This document shows positions 20,347 to 29,168 of a stretch of DNA of 64,000 nt, one piece after another (the first letter of the stretch is position 1; each line of letters begins with the position of its first letter). A program made the translations under genes and the position numbers. Below the pieces are notes generated by a model that had not been told where the DNA came from, made no database searches, and saw only the letters and a program-made list of their open reading frames with translations. The DNA is taken from the NCBI RefSeq assembly GCF_024499015.1, contig NZ_CP098604.1, positions 4,154,001 through 4,218,000 of the forward strand, read 5' to 3'. Source of the DNA: Xanthomonas hortorum pv. pelargonii (lineage in GTDB: Bacteria; Pseudomonadota; Gammaproteobacteria; Xanthomonadales; Xanthomonadaceae).

Positions 20347-21271
20347 TCGTCGGGTCGCCGCCGGGGACGAAGTGATTGAGCACGAGCATTTTTGCGTTGG
20401 CCGCAGCGGCGATCTTGCCCACTTCCTCGCTGGTGGAATGGCTCTTGAGCAGATGGTCGAGCAAGGTCGGCGCGTTATCGTTGGTCTTTAGCATCTTTTC
20501 CAGCGCGGGCAGATACATCACCTCGTGCACCAGGATGTCGGTGTCTTTCGCGAACTCGGCCAAGGCGGGCAGATAGCGCGTATCGCCGGAGAACACCACC
20601 GTGCGGTCGCGCGCGGCGAAGCGGTACGCAAATGCAGGTTTGAGCGTGTAGTGATCCACCAGCGTGGCGGTGACGGTGACCTGGTCGTTCTGCAGCACCG
20701 TGCCGGGCTGGTCGAACTCATGCACTTGAATCAGCTGCTTGAACGGTGGGCGGCCTTCCTCACGAATGCGCGCATCGATGTCGATGGCATTCATCTCGAC
20801 AAACGCATCCACCATCCTTGCGATACCGGGCGGGCCATACAGATGCACCGGCGTCTGCAGCCCGCTCGCCCACGCCAGCCACACCACGTTGAGCAGGTCG
20901 GCGTTGTGATCGGAGTGGTGATGGGTCAGGAAGATGTCGCGCAGCGCAGGCAGGCGGATGCCGGCTTTGGCCAGTTGCTGTGCAACCCCATTGCCGCAAT
21001 CGATCAGGTAGGGCTGCCCGTCGATGACCAGCGCATTGGCGGCTGCCGCGCGCAGCGGTGACGGGGTTGGCCCGCCCTTGGTGCCGAGCAGGACCAGCAC
21101 GCTGCCGTTGGCCGGGAACGGCGCTGGCGAGAGCGGATCTGATGACGAATCTGCATCCTTCTGCCCGCCGCGGATTGCAGCACCCAGCTGGCTTGCCATG
21201 CTCAGCGTGCCCGCAGCCAGCGCGATGCGCAGCACCTGGCGACGGGAACGGCGTATAGAAGGTGCGGGCAT
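20264..21271 (-). CDS. metallo-beta-lactamase-fold hydrolase with Tat-like signal
   Basis: 335 aa. The N-terminus has a twin-arginine-like motif SRRQVLRIALAAG, suggesting export in folded form. The metallo-hydrolase motif THHHSDHN, a central VDHYTLKPAF His and GDTRYLPALAEFAKDTDILVHE place it near the RNase Z/arylsulfatase-like branch. The C-terminal His (LNHFVPGGD) completes the metal site. Substrate unknown. It converges on, and overlaps by 83 bases with, the halogenase gene. Confidence 0.87.
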   Translation of the reverse strand: MPAPSIRRSRRQVLRIALAAGTLSMASQLGAAIRGGQKDADSSSDPLSPAPFPANGSVLVLLGTKGGPTPSPLRAAAANALVIDGQPYLIDCGNGVAQQLAKAGIRLPALRDIFLTHHHSDHNADLLNVVWLAWASGLQTPVHLYGPPGIARMVDAFVEMNAIDIDARIREEGRPPFKQLIQVHEFDQPGTVLQNDQVTVTATLVDHYTLKPAFAYRFAARDRTVVFSGDTRYLPALAEFAKDTDILVHEVMYLPALEKMLKTNDNAPTLLDHLLKSHSTSEEVGKIAAAANAKMLVLNHFVPGGDPTITDAMWSEGARKHYAGPIVVGKDLMRL

Positions 21272-21359
21272 TGCGGCTCCTGTCGAAGCATGGAGTAAGT
21301 GTGTTGGCGCCGTATCAGACTAGCGCGAGCCCGTCAGGCGTGCGACGACGCAAGACAAG

Positions 21360-21764
21360 TCAGAGTGTTTGCGCAATGAACTCGCTCAACGCAGGCGAAC
21401 GATAAAACCCCATGCATTGCGCAAAGATCCTGTTGAACGGGCCTCGCCGCGCTTCGTCCTTCATCGGCACTTCGGCGCGATAAAAATCCGCCGTCTGCTC
21501 GGCAACATAGCGATGCAGGCGGTCGGTGGCGCCGGCCTTGGCATTGTCCAGCGCATAGGTCGTCAGCAGATACGAGCGATCGCGCAGCTGATCCGAGGTG
21601 TATTTGCCGCTGCGCGCATAGTTGTTGTCCAGGCACAGCTGCAGCGCGTATGCCTTGACGTCTTCGCGATTGGCGGGCTTGCCGGCTGCGCTGGCGGTGA
21701 CCTGTAGCGACAAGGTCGCCAGTGCAAGTGCGGCGATTAGATAACGATTGCGTTGAACGGGCAT
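21360..21764 (-). CDS. small secreted protein of unknown function
   Basis: 134 aa with a clear signal peptide (MPVQRNRYLIAALALATLSL, cleavage probably after ASA). The mature part is helical with two cysteines (LCLDNNY and FAQCMGFYRS) that could form a disulfide. The two-cysteine helical layout is reminiscent of small periplasmic immunity proteins such as Tai4, but I see no toxin gene beside it and the resemblance is weak. It lies between the metallohydrolase and the protease on the same strand. Confidence 0.62.
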   Translation of the reverse strand: MPVQRNRYLIAALALATLSLQVTASAAGKPANREDVKAYALQLCLDNNYARSGKYTSDQLRDRSYLLTTYALDNAKAGATDRLHRYVAEQTADFYRAEVPMKDEARRGPFNRIFAQCMGFYRSPALSEFIAQTL

Positions 21765-21891
21765 GCCGATCCAGGTGAAGGACGAGCTGCCAAGTCTGCA
21801 TCATCAAGCCGATGCAGATGAAGTGCTGCACGCAGGCCAAGCGCAGTTGCACGTGGCAGGCGAGACACCGCCTGCCACGTGCAACAACCGC

Positions 21892-23289
21892 TTACGGGCC
21901 GAAGTAGGTGGAGATGCTGGAATACACGTCCGAGAAGCGCGAGTAGTAGTCCGGATCGGTCTGCGCGCTGCAGAACGAGTAGCCGCCATACAGGCCGCCG
22001 CGCAGCTGGTACGCACCACCGCTGGCGACGGTGAACAGGCCCGAGCCGGACGAGCCGCCTTCGGTCACGCCATCGTTCCAGACCACGCGGTACAGCGGGC
22101 TCTTGCCGTCGATGGAGGTGCTCAGCCCATTCACGCTGCCCAGCGAATACTTCTTGACGTCGCCGGCTGGGTGATGGATGCCGACAATCGCGGTACCGGT
22201 CGCACCGATCGCCGCGCTGTTCCAGGCCGCGTAGAACGCGCCGCTCGGCGGTGCGGTCTTCAGTTCCAGCAACGCGGTGTCACGGGTGGTATTGGCGTGA
22301 CGCAGGAACGCACCGCCGGTCAATGTGGTCGCCTGCGAGCTGGCGGTGTTGCCGTTGCAGCTGGCCGCATCGTAGAACCAGTAGGTCTGCAGCGAGTTGG
22401 CAACGGTTTGCGTGCTGATGCAGTGGGCCGCAGTCCAGAACAGATTGCGCTTGGGCGAATTGGTGTTGTTGAGCAAGGTGCCGGTGCACAGGAACGAACC
22501 CTGGCTGGTGGTGAACACCATGCGTGCCACCGCTTTTGCCGCACTGGTGAAGCCGGCGGTGGGGTTGGCACGGCAGACGATATCGTTCTGGCAGGAATCG
22601 CTCTCGCCAATGGCAATGGTCATCATGTCACGCGCGCTGGCGGTGGGGCTGATATCCAGATGCGACAGCTGCGGAATGCTCAGGCTGAAGTTCTCCGGAT
22701 ACTGGCCGGCCGGCAGCGAAAGTTCGACCAACAGATTCTCGCCGCTCACCGTCGGCGACCAGCCGATGTCGTTGCCGCCGGCCGCGAAGCTTGCACCGGA
22801 TTGCTCGAACACGCGGCCGTCGTCGCCGGCAAAGCGCAGCGTCACCTTGGACGGATCGCCTGGCGTTGCGCCAGCGCCGCGCAGTGTCAGCGATGCACGC
22901 AGGGAGGCCGCCTGTGCAGAGCTGACCTTCAGGGTCGCAACGCGCGATCCATCATTGGCCATCTGCCAATCGAGCGTGCCCAGATTCACCAAAGGCTTGG
23001 CAACTGCGCGCGAAAAACCGATCTGCAAAGGCTGCCCATGTTTGACCTGTGCAATGCGGCGCTCACGCACGCGACCGATCTCGGTGCTGGTGGGCGCAGT
23101 GAGTTGCACCACGCGCGTGGGCAGGATGCCGCCACGCAGACTTGCCGATTGCAATGTTGCCGCGCCAAGTTTGGCCGCTTGCGGCGCAGTGCTCACCGGC
23201 GCTGCGTCCATCTCGGTCGGCGGGGCTGCCAGTGCGGAGCCGGAAAGGGCGGAAAACAGCGCCAGGTACAACGCATTCTTGCGATTCAT
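21892..23289 (-). CDS. secreted trypsin-like serine protease
   Basis: 465 aa. Signal peptide to about residue 21 (ALA). A roughly 200-residue N-terminal propeptide-like region precedes the S1-family catalytic domain: WTAAHC with His289, TRDTALLEL with Asp337, and GGSSGSG with the nucleophile Ser414. Paired cysteines (for example SCQND...VC, LCTG, AASC) suit an extracellular enzyme. The sequence recalls lysyl endopeptidase-like bacterial proteases. It is probably exported by Sec and a type II system. Upstream DNA is AT-rich with two dyads. Confidence 0.9.
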   Translation of the reverse strand: MNRKNALYLALFSALSGSALAAPPTEMDAAPVSTAPQAAKLGAATLQSASLRGGILPTRVVQLTAPTSTEIGRVRERRIAQVKHGQPLQIGFSRAVAKPLVNLGTLDWQMANDGSRVATLKVSSAQAASLRASLTLRGAGATPGDPSKVTLRFAGDDGRVFEQSGASFAAGGNDIGWSPTVSGENLLVELSLPAGQYPENFSLSIPQLSHLDISPTASARDMMTIAIGESDSCQNDIVCRANPTAGFTSAAKAVARMVFTTSQGSFLCTGTLLNNTNSPKRNLFWTAAHCISTQTVANSLQTYWFYDAASCNGNTASSQATTLTGGAFLRHANTTRDTALLELKTAPPSGAFYAAWNSAAIGATGTAIVGIHHPAGDVKKYSLGSVNGLSTSIDGKSPLYRVVWNDGVTEGGSSGSGLFTVASGGAYQLRGGLYGGYSFCSAQTDPDYYSRFSDVYSSISTYFGP

Positions 23290-23751
23290 GGGTAGTCCTT
23301 ACTCGTCAGGGAACGACAGGCTGCGGCGGGGGCCGCAGCGTGCGGGCGCCATCAGTGGCGCCGAACGAGACTAGCGAATGTTTACATCTGAATATGTGCT
23401 GAAAATCTCGTTCAGAGATTAATATTCGATAGAAAGACTATCGCTTTAGGGAGCGTCGATGTGTTTCATCACGCACGCACCATGCGACGTGACGCGCCTG
23501 GAAGGCGTCATCGAGATGGTTGGGCGAAGACGCGTGCGCAGGCGTCCAGCACACGCCGCGCCTTGGAGTAACGGCGTGCGGACACATACGTGCCGCTGCA
23601 CGTAGCGATGCGGACGATCAATTGGAATGTTGCGATGGCGTAGCGCGGCTGAAAGCTGATAACGCCTGAAGCCGGTGCGTGATGGAACGTCTGGTGCAAT
23701 CGCTTCTGACCGACTGCACAGCGACATCGGCAGCGACCGCGACCGCGACCG
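23290..23751. other. AT-rich upstream region of the protease gene
   Basis: 462 bases with no supportable gene. The part at 23370-23450 is conspicuously AT-rich. It holds two dyads with 6-bp arms and 5-base spacers: AATCTC/GAGATT at 23404-23420 and CGATAG/CTATCG at 23427-23443, centred 23 bases apart. These could be regulator sites for the protease. Near 23738 a short GCGACC triplication is present. Confidence 0.45.
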
Positions 23752-25137
23752 CTATTCCAACGCGTCGCTGGCGCGAAACTCGGTGGAACGACCGCTGACT
23801 TTCAAGAACGCCAACACCAACAGCCCCACCGCCATCCACGCGGTGCCGCCGAGCTGCGCGTGCCGGTCGGCATTGATCAACACGTAGCCGAGGATCACGA
23901 TGCCGATCAACGGCGTCGCACCATGCAATAGCAGGCTGCGGCCGTGCCCACGGAAGTGCCACAGCACCGCAACGTGCAGCAGGATGAAGGCGGTGAGCGC
24001 GCCGACGTTGCACAACGAGGACAGCAACGCGATCTGGCCAACGAACACTTCGCCCAGCACCATGCTCAAACCCGCTACCAGCAGGATGGCGCGCTGCGGC
24101 ACGCCGGTACGCGGATGGATGTAGCGCAAGAACCCCGGCAGCTGACGGTCGCGTGCCATGGCGAACAACAGGCGCGAGGTGGCCGCCTGCGCAACCAGCG
24201 AATTGGCGATCGCGGCGCTGATCGCCACCGTGAGCGCGATGACGATCTGCAGCCACGGCCCGGCAATAAGCCGGCCGATCTCGAAGAACGCATCGTTGGA
24301 GGCCTGTGCACTGGGGTAGCGCTGCAGGTTCGGCTGCAGCAGCGCCGCCAGCCAGGTCTGCAGCACGAACAGGCCGGCCACCATCAGCAGCGCCATCAAG
24401 GTGGCGCGCCCGACCACACGGTTGCCGCCACGGGTTTCTTCCGACAGCGTGGAGATCGCGTCGAAGCCCAGAAACGACACCACCGCCACCGACAACGCAC
24501 TGAAGATCAGTTGCGGCGAAAACGCCTGCGGGTTGTAGAACGGACGCAGGTTCCAGTGCGCACCGTTGGCGCCGCGCTGGATCGCCAGGCTCGCCAGCAC
24601 CACAAACACCGCCAGCACCAGCAACTGCGCATACAGAAAGAAACGATTGGCCCGCGCAGTGGTTTCGATACCGCGCAGATTGACCACGGTATTGAGCACC
24701 ACGAAAAACGCGATCCACGCAGGCTGCGGCACCGCCGGCAACACGTTGTGCATCGCATTGGCGCCAACCACATACAGCAGCGTCGGTACCAACAGATAGT
24801 CGAGCAGGATCGCCCAGCCGGCCAGAAACCCCATGCCGCCGCTCAATCCGCGCCCGACATACGCATACACAGAGCCTGCCACCGGAAACGCCTGCGACAT
24901 CTGCTGGTAGCTCAAGGCGGTGAACAGCATCGCGACGAAGCCCACCAGATAGGTCAGCGGCACCATCCCGGCGCTGATATCGAATACGCCACCGAAGATG
25001 GAGAACGGCGCGGTCGGCACCATGAACACCAGCCCGTAGATCAGCAGATCCTTGAGCGTGAGCTGTCGCTTGAGCTCCTGGGTGTAGCCAAAGCGTTCCA
25101 GCGTGGCCGCGTCGTCGCGGCGTGGTGTGTCGGTCAT
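23752..25137 (-). CDS. APC-superfamily amino-acid permease
   Basis: 461 aa transporter with about 12 transmembrane helices. The start at 25137 (MTDTPRRDDAATLERFGYTQ) is chosen over an upstream ATG because the preceding stretch is not protein-like. First helices show the APC pattern LLIYGLVFMVPTAPFSIFGG, then AGSVYAYVGRGL, GFDAISTLSEETRGGNR (helix 6) and NSLVAQAATSRLLFAMARDR. It resembles putrescine/amino-acid importers of the PuuP/YcaM type. It is divergent to the LuxR-family gene. Substrate not determined. Confidence 0.87.
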   Translation of the reverse strand: MTDTPRRDDAATLERFGYTQELKRQLTLKDLLIYGLVFMVPTAPFSIFGGVFDISAGMVPLTYLVGFVAMLFTALSYQQMSQAFPVAGSVYAYVGRGLSGGMGFLAGWAILLDYLLVPTLLYVVGANAMHNVLPAVPQPAWIAFFVVLNTVVNLRGIETTARANRFFLYAQLLVLAVFVVLASLAIQRGANGAHWNLRPFYNPQAFSPQLIFSALSVAVVSFLGFDAISTLSEETRGGNRVVGRATLMALLMVAGLFVLQTWLAALLQPNLQRYPSAQASNDAFFEIGRLIAGPWLQIVIALTVAISAAIANSLVAQAATSRLLFAMARDRQLPGFLRYIHPRTGVPQRAILLVAGLSMVLGEVFVGQIALLSSLCNVGALTAFILLHVAVLWHFRGHGRSLLLHGATPLIGIVILGYVLINADRHAQLGGTAWMAVGLLVLAFLKVSGRSTEFRASDALE

Positions 25138-25331
25138 GCAGGTATCCGCTGAAAGGAAGGCCGGGTCGCACGACAGGCGCGGTGGGGCGCTTGTCCATGA
25201 ATGCTGCGGTGCAGCTAGCTGACCGGCATTGTGACGATAATGTGGCCGGCAAGCCCATCCATTGGTAAAAGTGCTAGGTTTTCCATGCTGGATGTCGTCC
25301 AGCGGCACCTGCTGTCATCGAAGGACCCACC

Positions 25332-26096
25332 ATGTTCGACACGCTGGCCAGCCTGGGCCGAGATTTGCAGGCGCTGCATACGCTCAATGCCTGCCTGGAT
25401 CGAGTGTTTCGCGACGTCTGTGCGTTTGGTTTCAAGTCGCTGGTCTACGACTACGCGCCGGTTCCGCTGAGTATGGAGGGCGCGCTGATCACGCCATCGG
25501 TGTTCATGCAGCGCAACGCGCCGGGCGACATGCGGCATGTCTGGTGCGAGCATGGTTACTACCAACATGACCCTGTTCAGCAGCGTGCGACGCGGCGCAT
25601 GACGCCATTCGTGTGGTCGTACCGTACCGACGGCAATCAGGAAGGTGTGGAATATGTCGGCGGCCAGCATCGGCAGGTGACGCGTTATCTGTGCGATAGC
25701 GGTATGGGAACCGGTGTCACCGTGCCCCTGCATTTGCCTGGCGGTGCATTCGCGACCTTCAGCGGCGCGGTCGATGCGGTTGCGGCCGAGGCACCACGGC
25801 TGGCCGAAGCGCAGCTGTCGCCATTCTTGTTACTGGCACACGCGTTTCAGGCCCGCGCGCAGGAACTGCTGGATCCGCAGGAACGCCGCTGTCACCACAT
25901 CGCATTGACCCGCCGCGAGCGCGAGTGCCTGCAGTACTCGGCCAAGGGGCTGACCGCCAAAAGCATCGCGGCCGCGCTCAATCGCTCTACCGCCACGGTG
26001 AATCTGCATCTGAACTCGGCCGCACGCAAACTGGGTGCGCGCAATCGCGTCGAGGCAGTGGTGCGCGGGATGCATTATCGATTGCTGGAGCCGTAA
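25332..26096 (+). CDS. plant-responsive LuxR solo (OryR/XccR-like)
   Basis: 254 aa LuxR regulator without a cognate LuxI. In the ligand domain the two residues that distinguish plant-associated solos are both changed: the TraR Trp57 equivalent is Met67 and Tyr61 is Trp71 (DMRHVWCEHG), while Asp80 and Trp95 are kept. The C-terminal helix-turn-helix is LTRRERECLQYSAKGLTAKS and onward. Proteins of this group (OryR, XccR, PsaR) respond to a plant-derived compound rather than acyl-homoserine lactones and activate the adjacent pip gene. The linked pip confirms the assignment. Confidence 0.93.
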   Translation: MFDTLASLGRDLQALHTLNACLDRVFRDVCAFGFKSLVYDYAPVPLSMEGALITPSVFMQRNAPGDMRHVWCEHGYYQHDPVQQRATRRMTPFVWSYRTDGNQEGVEYVGGQHRQVTRYLCDSGMGTGVTVPLHLPGGAFATFSGAVDAVAAEAPRLAEAQLSPFLLLAHAFQARAQELLDPQERRCHHIALTRRERECLQYSAKGLTAKSIAAALNRSTATVNLHLNSAARKLGARNRVEAVVRGMHYRLLEP

Positions 26097-26113
26097 ACCA
26101 AGCCTGCGGCTAT

Positions 26114-26132
26114 CGATCGCAGCGTGCGATCG
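26114..26132. other. hairpin behind the LuxR solo gene
   Basis: An 8-bp perfect stem CGATCGCA/TGCGATCG with a three-base GCG loop, 18 bases after the LuxR-solo stop codon. No T-tract follows, so it may be a weak terminator or a processing site that separates luxR and pip transcripts. Confidence 0.4.
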
Positions 26133-26200
26133 GCGGACTGGATGCGTCGCACGGTTCATACACCATGGCGCGCGCAACCGCGCATCTGAAACTGCTACGA

Positions 26201-26220
26201 ACCTGAGAGTTTTACCAGTT
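26201..26220. promoter_or_regulatory. lux-box-like operator upstream of pip
   Basis: ACCTGAGAGTTTTACCAGTT is a 20-bp imperfect dyad resembling the lux box (ACCTG at one end, CAG-T at the other). It is 61 bases before the pip ATG, a suitable position for activation by the neighbouring LuxR solo. Confidence 0.68.
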
Positions 26221-26281
26221 AGCGTGCGCGGGCCGGGTCGCTAGGCTGAGCGCTCACCATTGCCGTAGGCAGGCGCAGGTC

Positions 26282-27223
26282 ATGCAGTCCACTGAGGGTT
26301 ACGTCGAATTCCGTGGGTACCGTACCTGGTACCGCATCACCGGCGACCTGCGCAGTGACGCCTGCCCGCTGATCGTCCTGCACGGCGGCCCCGGCTGCAC
26401 CCACGACTATGTGGACAGCTTCAAGGACCTGGCTGCCAATGGCCGCGCGGTCATCCATTACGACCAACTCGGCAACGGCAAGTCCACCCATCTTCCCAAT
26501 GCCGACCCCGGCTTCTGGACGGTGGGGCTGTTTCTGGATGAGCTGCAGACCCTGATCACCCAGCTTGGGCTGTCGCAGTACGCGTTGCTGGGGCAATCCT
26601 GGGGCGGGATGCTCGCGGCCGAACATGCGGTGCGCCGGCCGGCCGGCCTGCGTGCGTTGGTGATCGCCAACTCGCCGGCATCGATGGGCTTGTGGCGCGC
26701 TGCCGCATTGCGCTTGCGCGCGCGCCTGCCCGAAGACATCCAGGCGGCACTGGACGAGCACGAGGCCGCCGGCACGCTGGATCACCCAGCCTACCGCGCT
26801 GCAAGCCAGGCGTTCTATGCGCAGCATGTGTGTCGCCTGCTGCCGTGGCCTGCAGAAGTGGCGCGCACCTTTGCCGCCATCGATGCCGACCCCACCGTCT
26901 ATCACGCCATGAACGGCCCGACCGAATTCCATGTGGTGGGTAGCCTGCGCAATTGGAGCATCATCGAACGCCTGCACCGCATCACCGCGCCGGCGCTGGT
27001 GCTGTCCGGCAAATACGATGAGGCCACGCCGGAAACCGTCGAGCCTTACGCACGCCTGATCCCGGACGCGCAGTGGCATGTGTTCGCCAATTCCAGCCAC
27101 ATGCCGCACGTGGAAGAGCGCGCAGCCTGCATGCGGCTGGTCGGCAACTTCCTCGACGATCACACCCCATGGCCTGGCGAGCAGCTGGTGCACGCGTCGG
27201 TGTTGGCCAACCGCGCTGTGTGA
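26282..27223 (+). CDS. pip: proline iminopeptidase
   Basis: 313 aa alpha/beta hydrolase of peptidase family S33, releasing N-terminal proline from peptides. Oxyanion region LHGGPG (about residues 33-38), nucleophile Ser106 in GQSWGG, Asp246 in KYDEATP and His273 in SSHMPH form the catalytic triad. In Xanthomonas this gene is a virulence-related target of the neighbouring LuxR solo. No signal peptide is visible. The start at 26282 is the only ATG that keeps the conserved N-terminus. Confidence 0.95.
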   Translation: MQSTEGYVEFRGYRTWYRITGDLRSDACPLIVLHGGPGCTHDYVDSFKDLAANGRAVIHYDQLGNGKSTHLPNADPGFWTVGLFLDELQTLITQLGLSQYALLGQSWGGMLAAEHAVRRPAGLRALVIANSPASMGLWRAAALRLRARLPEDIQAALDEHEAAGTLDHPAYRAASQAFYAQHVCRLLPWPAEVARTFAAIDADPTVYHAMNGPTEFHVVGSLRNWSIIERLHRITAPALVLSGKYDEATPETVEPYARLIPDAQWHVFANSSHMPHVEERAACMRLVGNFLDDHTPWPGEQLVHASVLANRAV

Positions 27224-27829
27224 GTTGATGGCGTGTGTGCGTGTGAGGGCCTGCATGCGAACTTGAGCGTGCTCGGCATGGCACTCCCTAGCGTTTCGCG
27301 TGCCGACTGCGCGTTAGCTGCGTTGCTTTTGCTTCGCATGCCTTATCACGCACCATCACTAGCAAGGCGGCGCGTCATAGCGCCCAATCTGCACGCATGA
27401 CCATGCGGTAGCGCTTTGCTGCTGCGCGTCGATATCGCCGACAACTTCGCCGACAACTTCGACAGCGCGGTCGTGTGCTGCTTCCCACGCACAGCACCTT
27501 GTTATCCGCGTGCATGCTTGAAAAACGCATTTGCCATTACCACGCGTAGTCGAATACGCGTGTGAGCAACCACAGCGTCGGCATGCGTTTGCATACATAG
27601 AAAAAACATCGCGCACATCACCGCAGTGTCCTGTCCTGCGTGTCTCTCGCTGTCTCTTTTGCATGTCCTGCGAGGAGAACACCGTGCTGCGTCAAAGTTT
27701 CAGAGATGGATAATTGTTTTATGTTTTAAACCGCGCGAAGAATGCGGCCCCCACGCACCGCTTTGCCACCGTCGATGCACTCGCGCCGACGCCACGCATC
27801 GCTTTTCGATTTTATTTGGGAGAGGCTGC
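27224..27829. other. 606-base leader/intergenic region before the pectate lyase
   Basis: No gene supported. The region immediately upstream of the lyase is AT-richer (27700-27830), with TTTATTTGGGAGAGG giving a good ribosome-binding site. I looked for a HrpX PIP box and a full CRP/Clp palindrome and saw neither clearly. Confidence 0.5.
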
Positions 27830-28891
27830 ATGATCATCAAGACACTCAATGGCGCACTCGCGCTTGCACTGTCCGCTTGCGCGGCGAGTGCCATCGCCGG
27901 CCCGGTCGGGTACGGTGCCGCCACCACCGGCGGCGGCAACAAGGCCCCGGTCAACGTCGCCACCTTCGAAGCGATGCAGGCCGCCATCGACAGCTATTCC
28001 GGCAGTGGCGGGCTGGTGCTCAATTACACCGGCAAGTTCGACTTCAGCACCATCAAGGACGTCTGCGCGCAGTGGAAGCTGCCGGCCAAGACCGTGCAGA
28101 TCAAGAACAAGAGCGATGTCACCATCAAGGGCGCGAATGGCTCGGCGGCCAACTTCGGTGTGTGGGTGGTGGGCAACGCCAACAACATCATCATCCAGAA
28201 CATGACCATCGGCTTGCTGCAAGGCGGCGAAGATGCGGATTCGATTTCGTTGGAAGGTAATTCCAGCGGCTCACCGTCCAAAATCTGGGTCGATCACAAC
28301 ACCGTGTTCGCCTCGTTGACCAAGTGCTCCGGTGCCGGCGATGCGTCCTTCGATGGCGGCATCGACATGAAGAAGGGCGTGCACCACGTCACCGTGTCCT
28401 ACAACCACGTCTACAACTATCAAAAGGTCGCGCTCAATGGATTCAGCGACAGCGACACCAAGAACTCGGCCGCGCGCACCACCTATCATCACAACCGCTT
28501 CGAGAATGTCGAGTCGCGCGTGCCGCTGCAGCGGCGCGGGCTGAGCCACATTTACAACAACTACTTCAACAACGTCACCACCTCTGGCATCAACGTGCGC
28601 ATGGGCGGCGTGGCGAAGATCGAATCCAACTACTTCGAGAACATCAAGAACCCGGTGACCTCGCGCGACAGCAGCGAGATCGGCTACTGGGACCTGATCA
28701 ACAACTACGTCGGCAGCGGCATCACCTGGGGCACGCCGGATGGCAGCAAGCCCTACGCCAACGCCACCAACTGGATCACCACCAAGGTGTTCCCGGAACC
28801 GCTGGGCTACACCTACAGCATCACCCCGGCCGCGCAGGTCAAGGCCAAGGTGATCGCCACTGCAGGTGCCGGCAAGAACCTGGCGGAATGA
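27830..28891 (+). CDS. secreted pectate lyase, polysaccharide lyase family 1
   Basis: 353 aa parallel beta-helix enzyme that cleaves de-esterified pectin in plant cell walls by beta-elimination with Ca2+. Signal peptide to about residue 23 (MIIKTLNGALALALSACAASAIAG). Family motifs present: the IWVDHNTVF (vWiDH), the calcium-binding region with DGGIDMKKG, and RVPLQRRG containing the catalytic Arg (R-x-P-x-x-R). Repeated short Asn-rich beta-helix turns are visible (YNHVYNY, YNNYFNNV, SNYFENI). Likely secreted by the type II system; a probable virulence factor. A strong terminator follows. Confidence 0.96.
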   Translation: MIIKTLNGALALALSACAASAIAGPVGYGAATTGGGNKAPVNVATFEAMQAAIDSYSGSGGLVLNYTGKFDFSTIKDVCAQWKLPAKTVQIKNKSDVTIKGANGSAANFGVWVVGNANNIIIQNMTIGLLQGGEDADSISLEGNSSGSPSKIWVDHNTVFASLTKCSGAGDASFDGGIDMKKGVHHVTVSYNHVYNYQKVALNGFSDSDTKNSAARTTYHHNRFENVESRVPLQRRGLSHIYNNYFNNVTTSGINVRMGGVAKIESNYFENIKNPVTSRDSSEIGYWDLINNYVGSGITWGTPDGSKPYANATNWITTKVFPEPLGYTYSITPAAQVKAKVIATAGAGKNLAE

Positions 28892-28914
28892 TCGGCCACA
28901 AGACGTTGCAGTGA

Positions 28915-28945
28915 CAAAGATCCCCGGCTTGCCCGGGGATCTTTG
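28915..28945 (+). terminator. strong terminator behind the pectate lyase
   Basis: Perfect 13-bp arms (28915-28927 and 28933-28945; CAAAGATCCCCGG and its complement) around a five-base loop, starting 24 bases after the lyase stop. Confidence 0.85.
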
Positions 28946-29168
28946 TGTGCGGCATGCAGCGTGCGGCGGATTTGTCCACAAGCTGCGTGCAGTGAAGCGG
29001 GTCTGGAGCGTGTCACGCACTTGGAGGCCAGTGCGAACGACCTGCTGATACGATGAGGCAAGGCGCGATTGCCTGGCTTGTCCACTCTTTCGCCAGGCCC
29101 GCGTCAAGAGGCGCGGCAGGCGCCGCGACGCGGTATCGTGTCGCGATTCCATCTCTTCAAGCCCGTCC

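Noticed and set aside
21360..21764. Confident assignment as a type VI immunity protein
   Set aside because: Only a general two-cysteine helical resemblance; no toxin or secretion gene beside it.
27540..27580. CRP/Clp-like site TGTGAGCAACCACA before the pectate lyase
   Set aside because: The half-sites are separated by the wrong distance for the TGTGA-N6-TCACA consensus.
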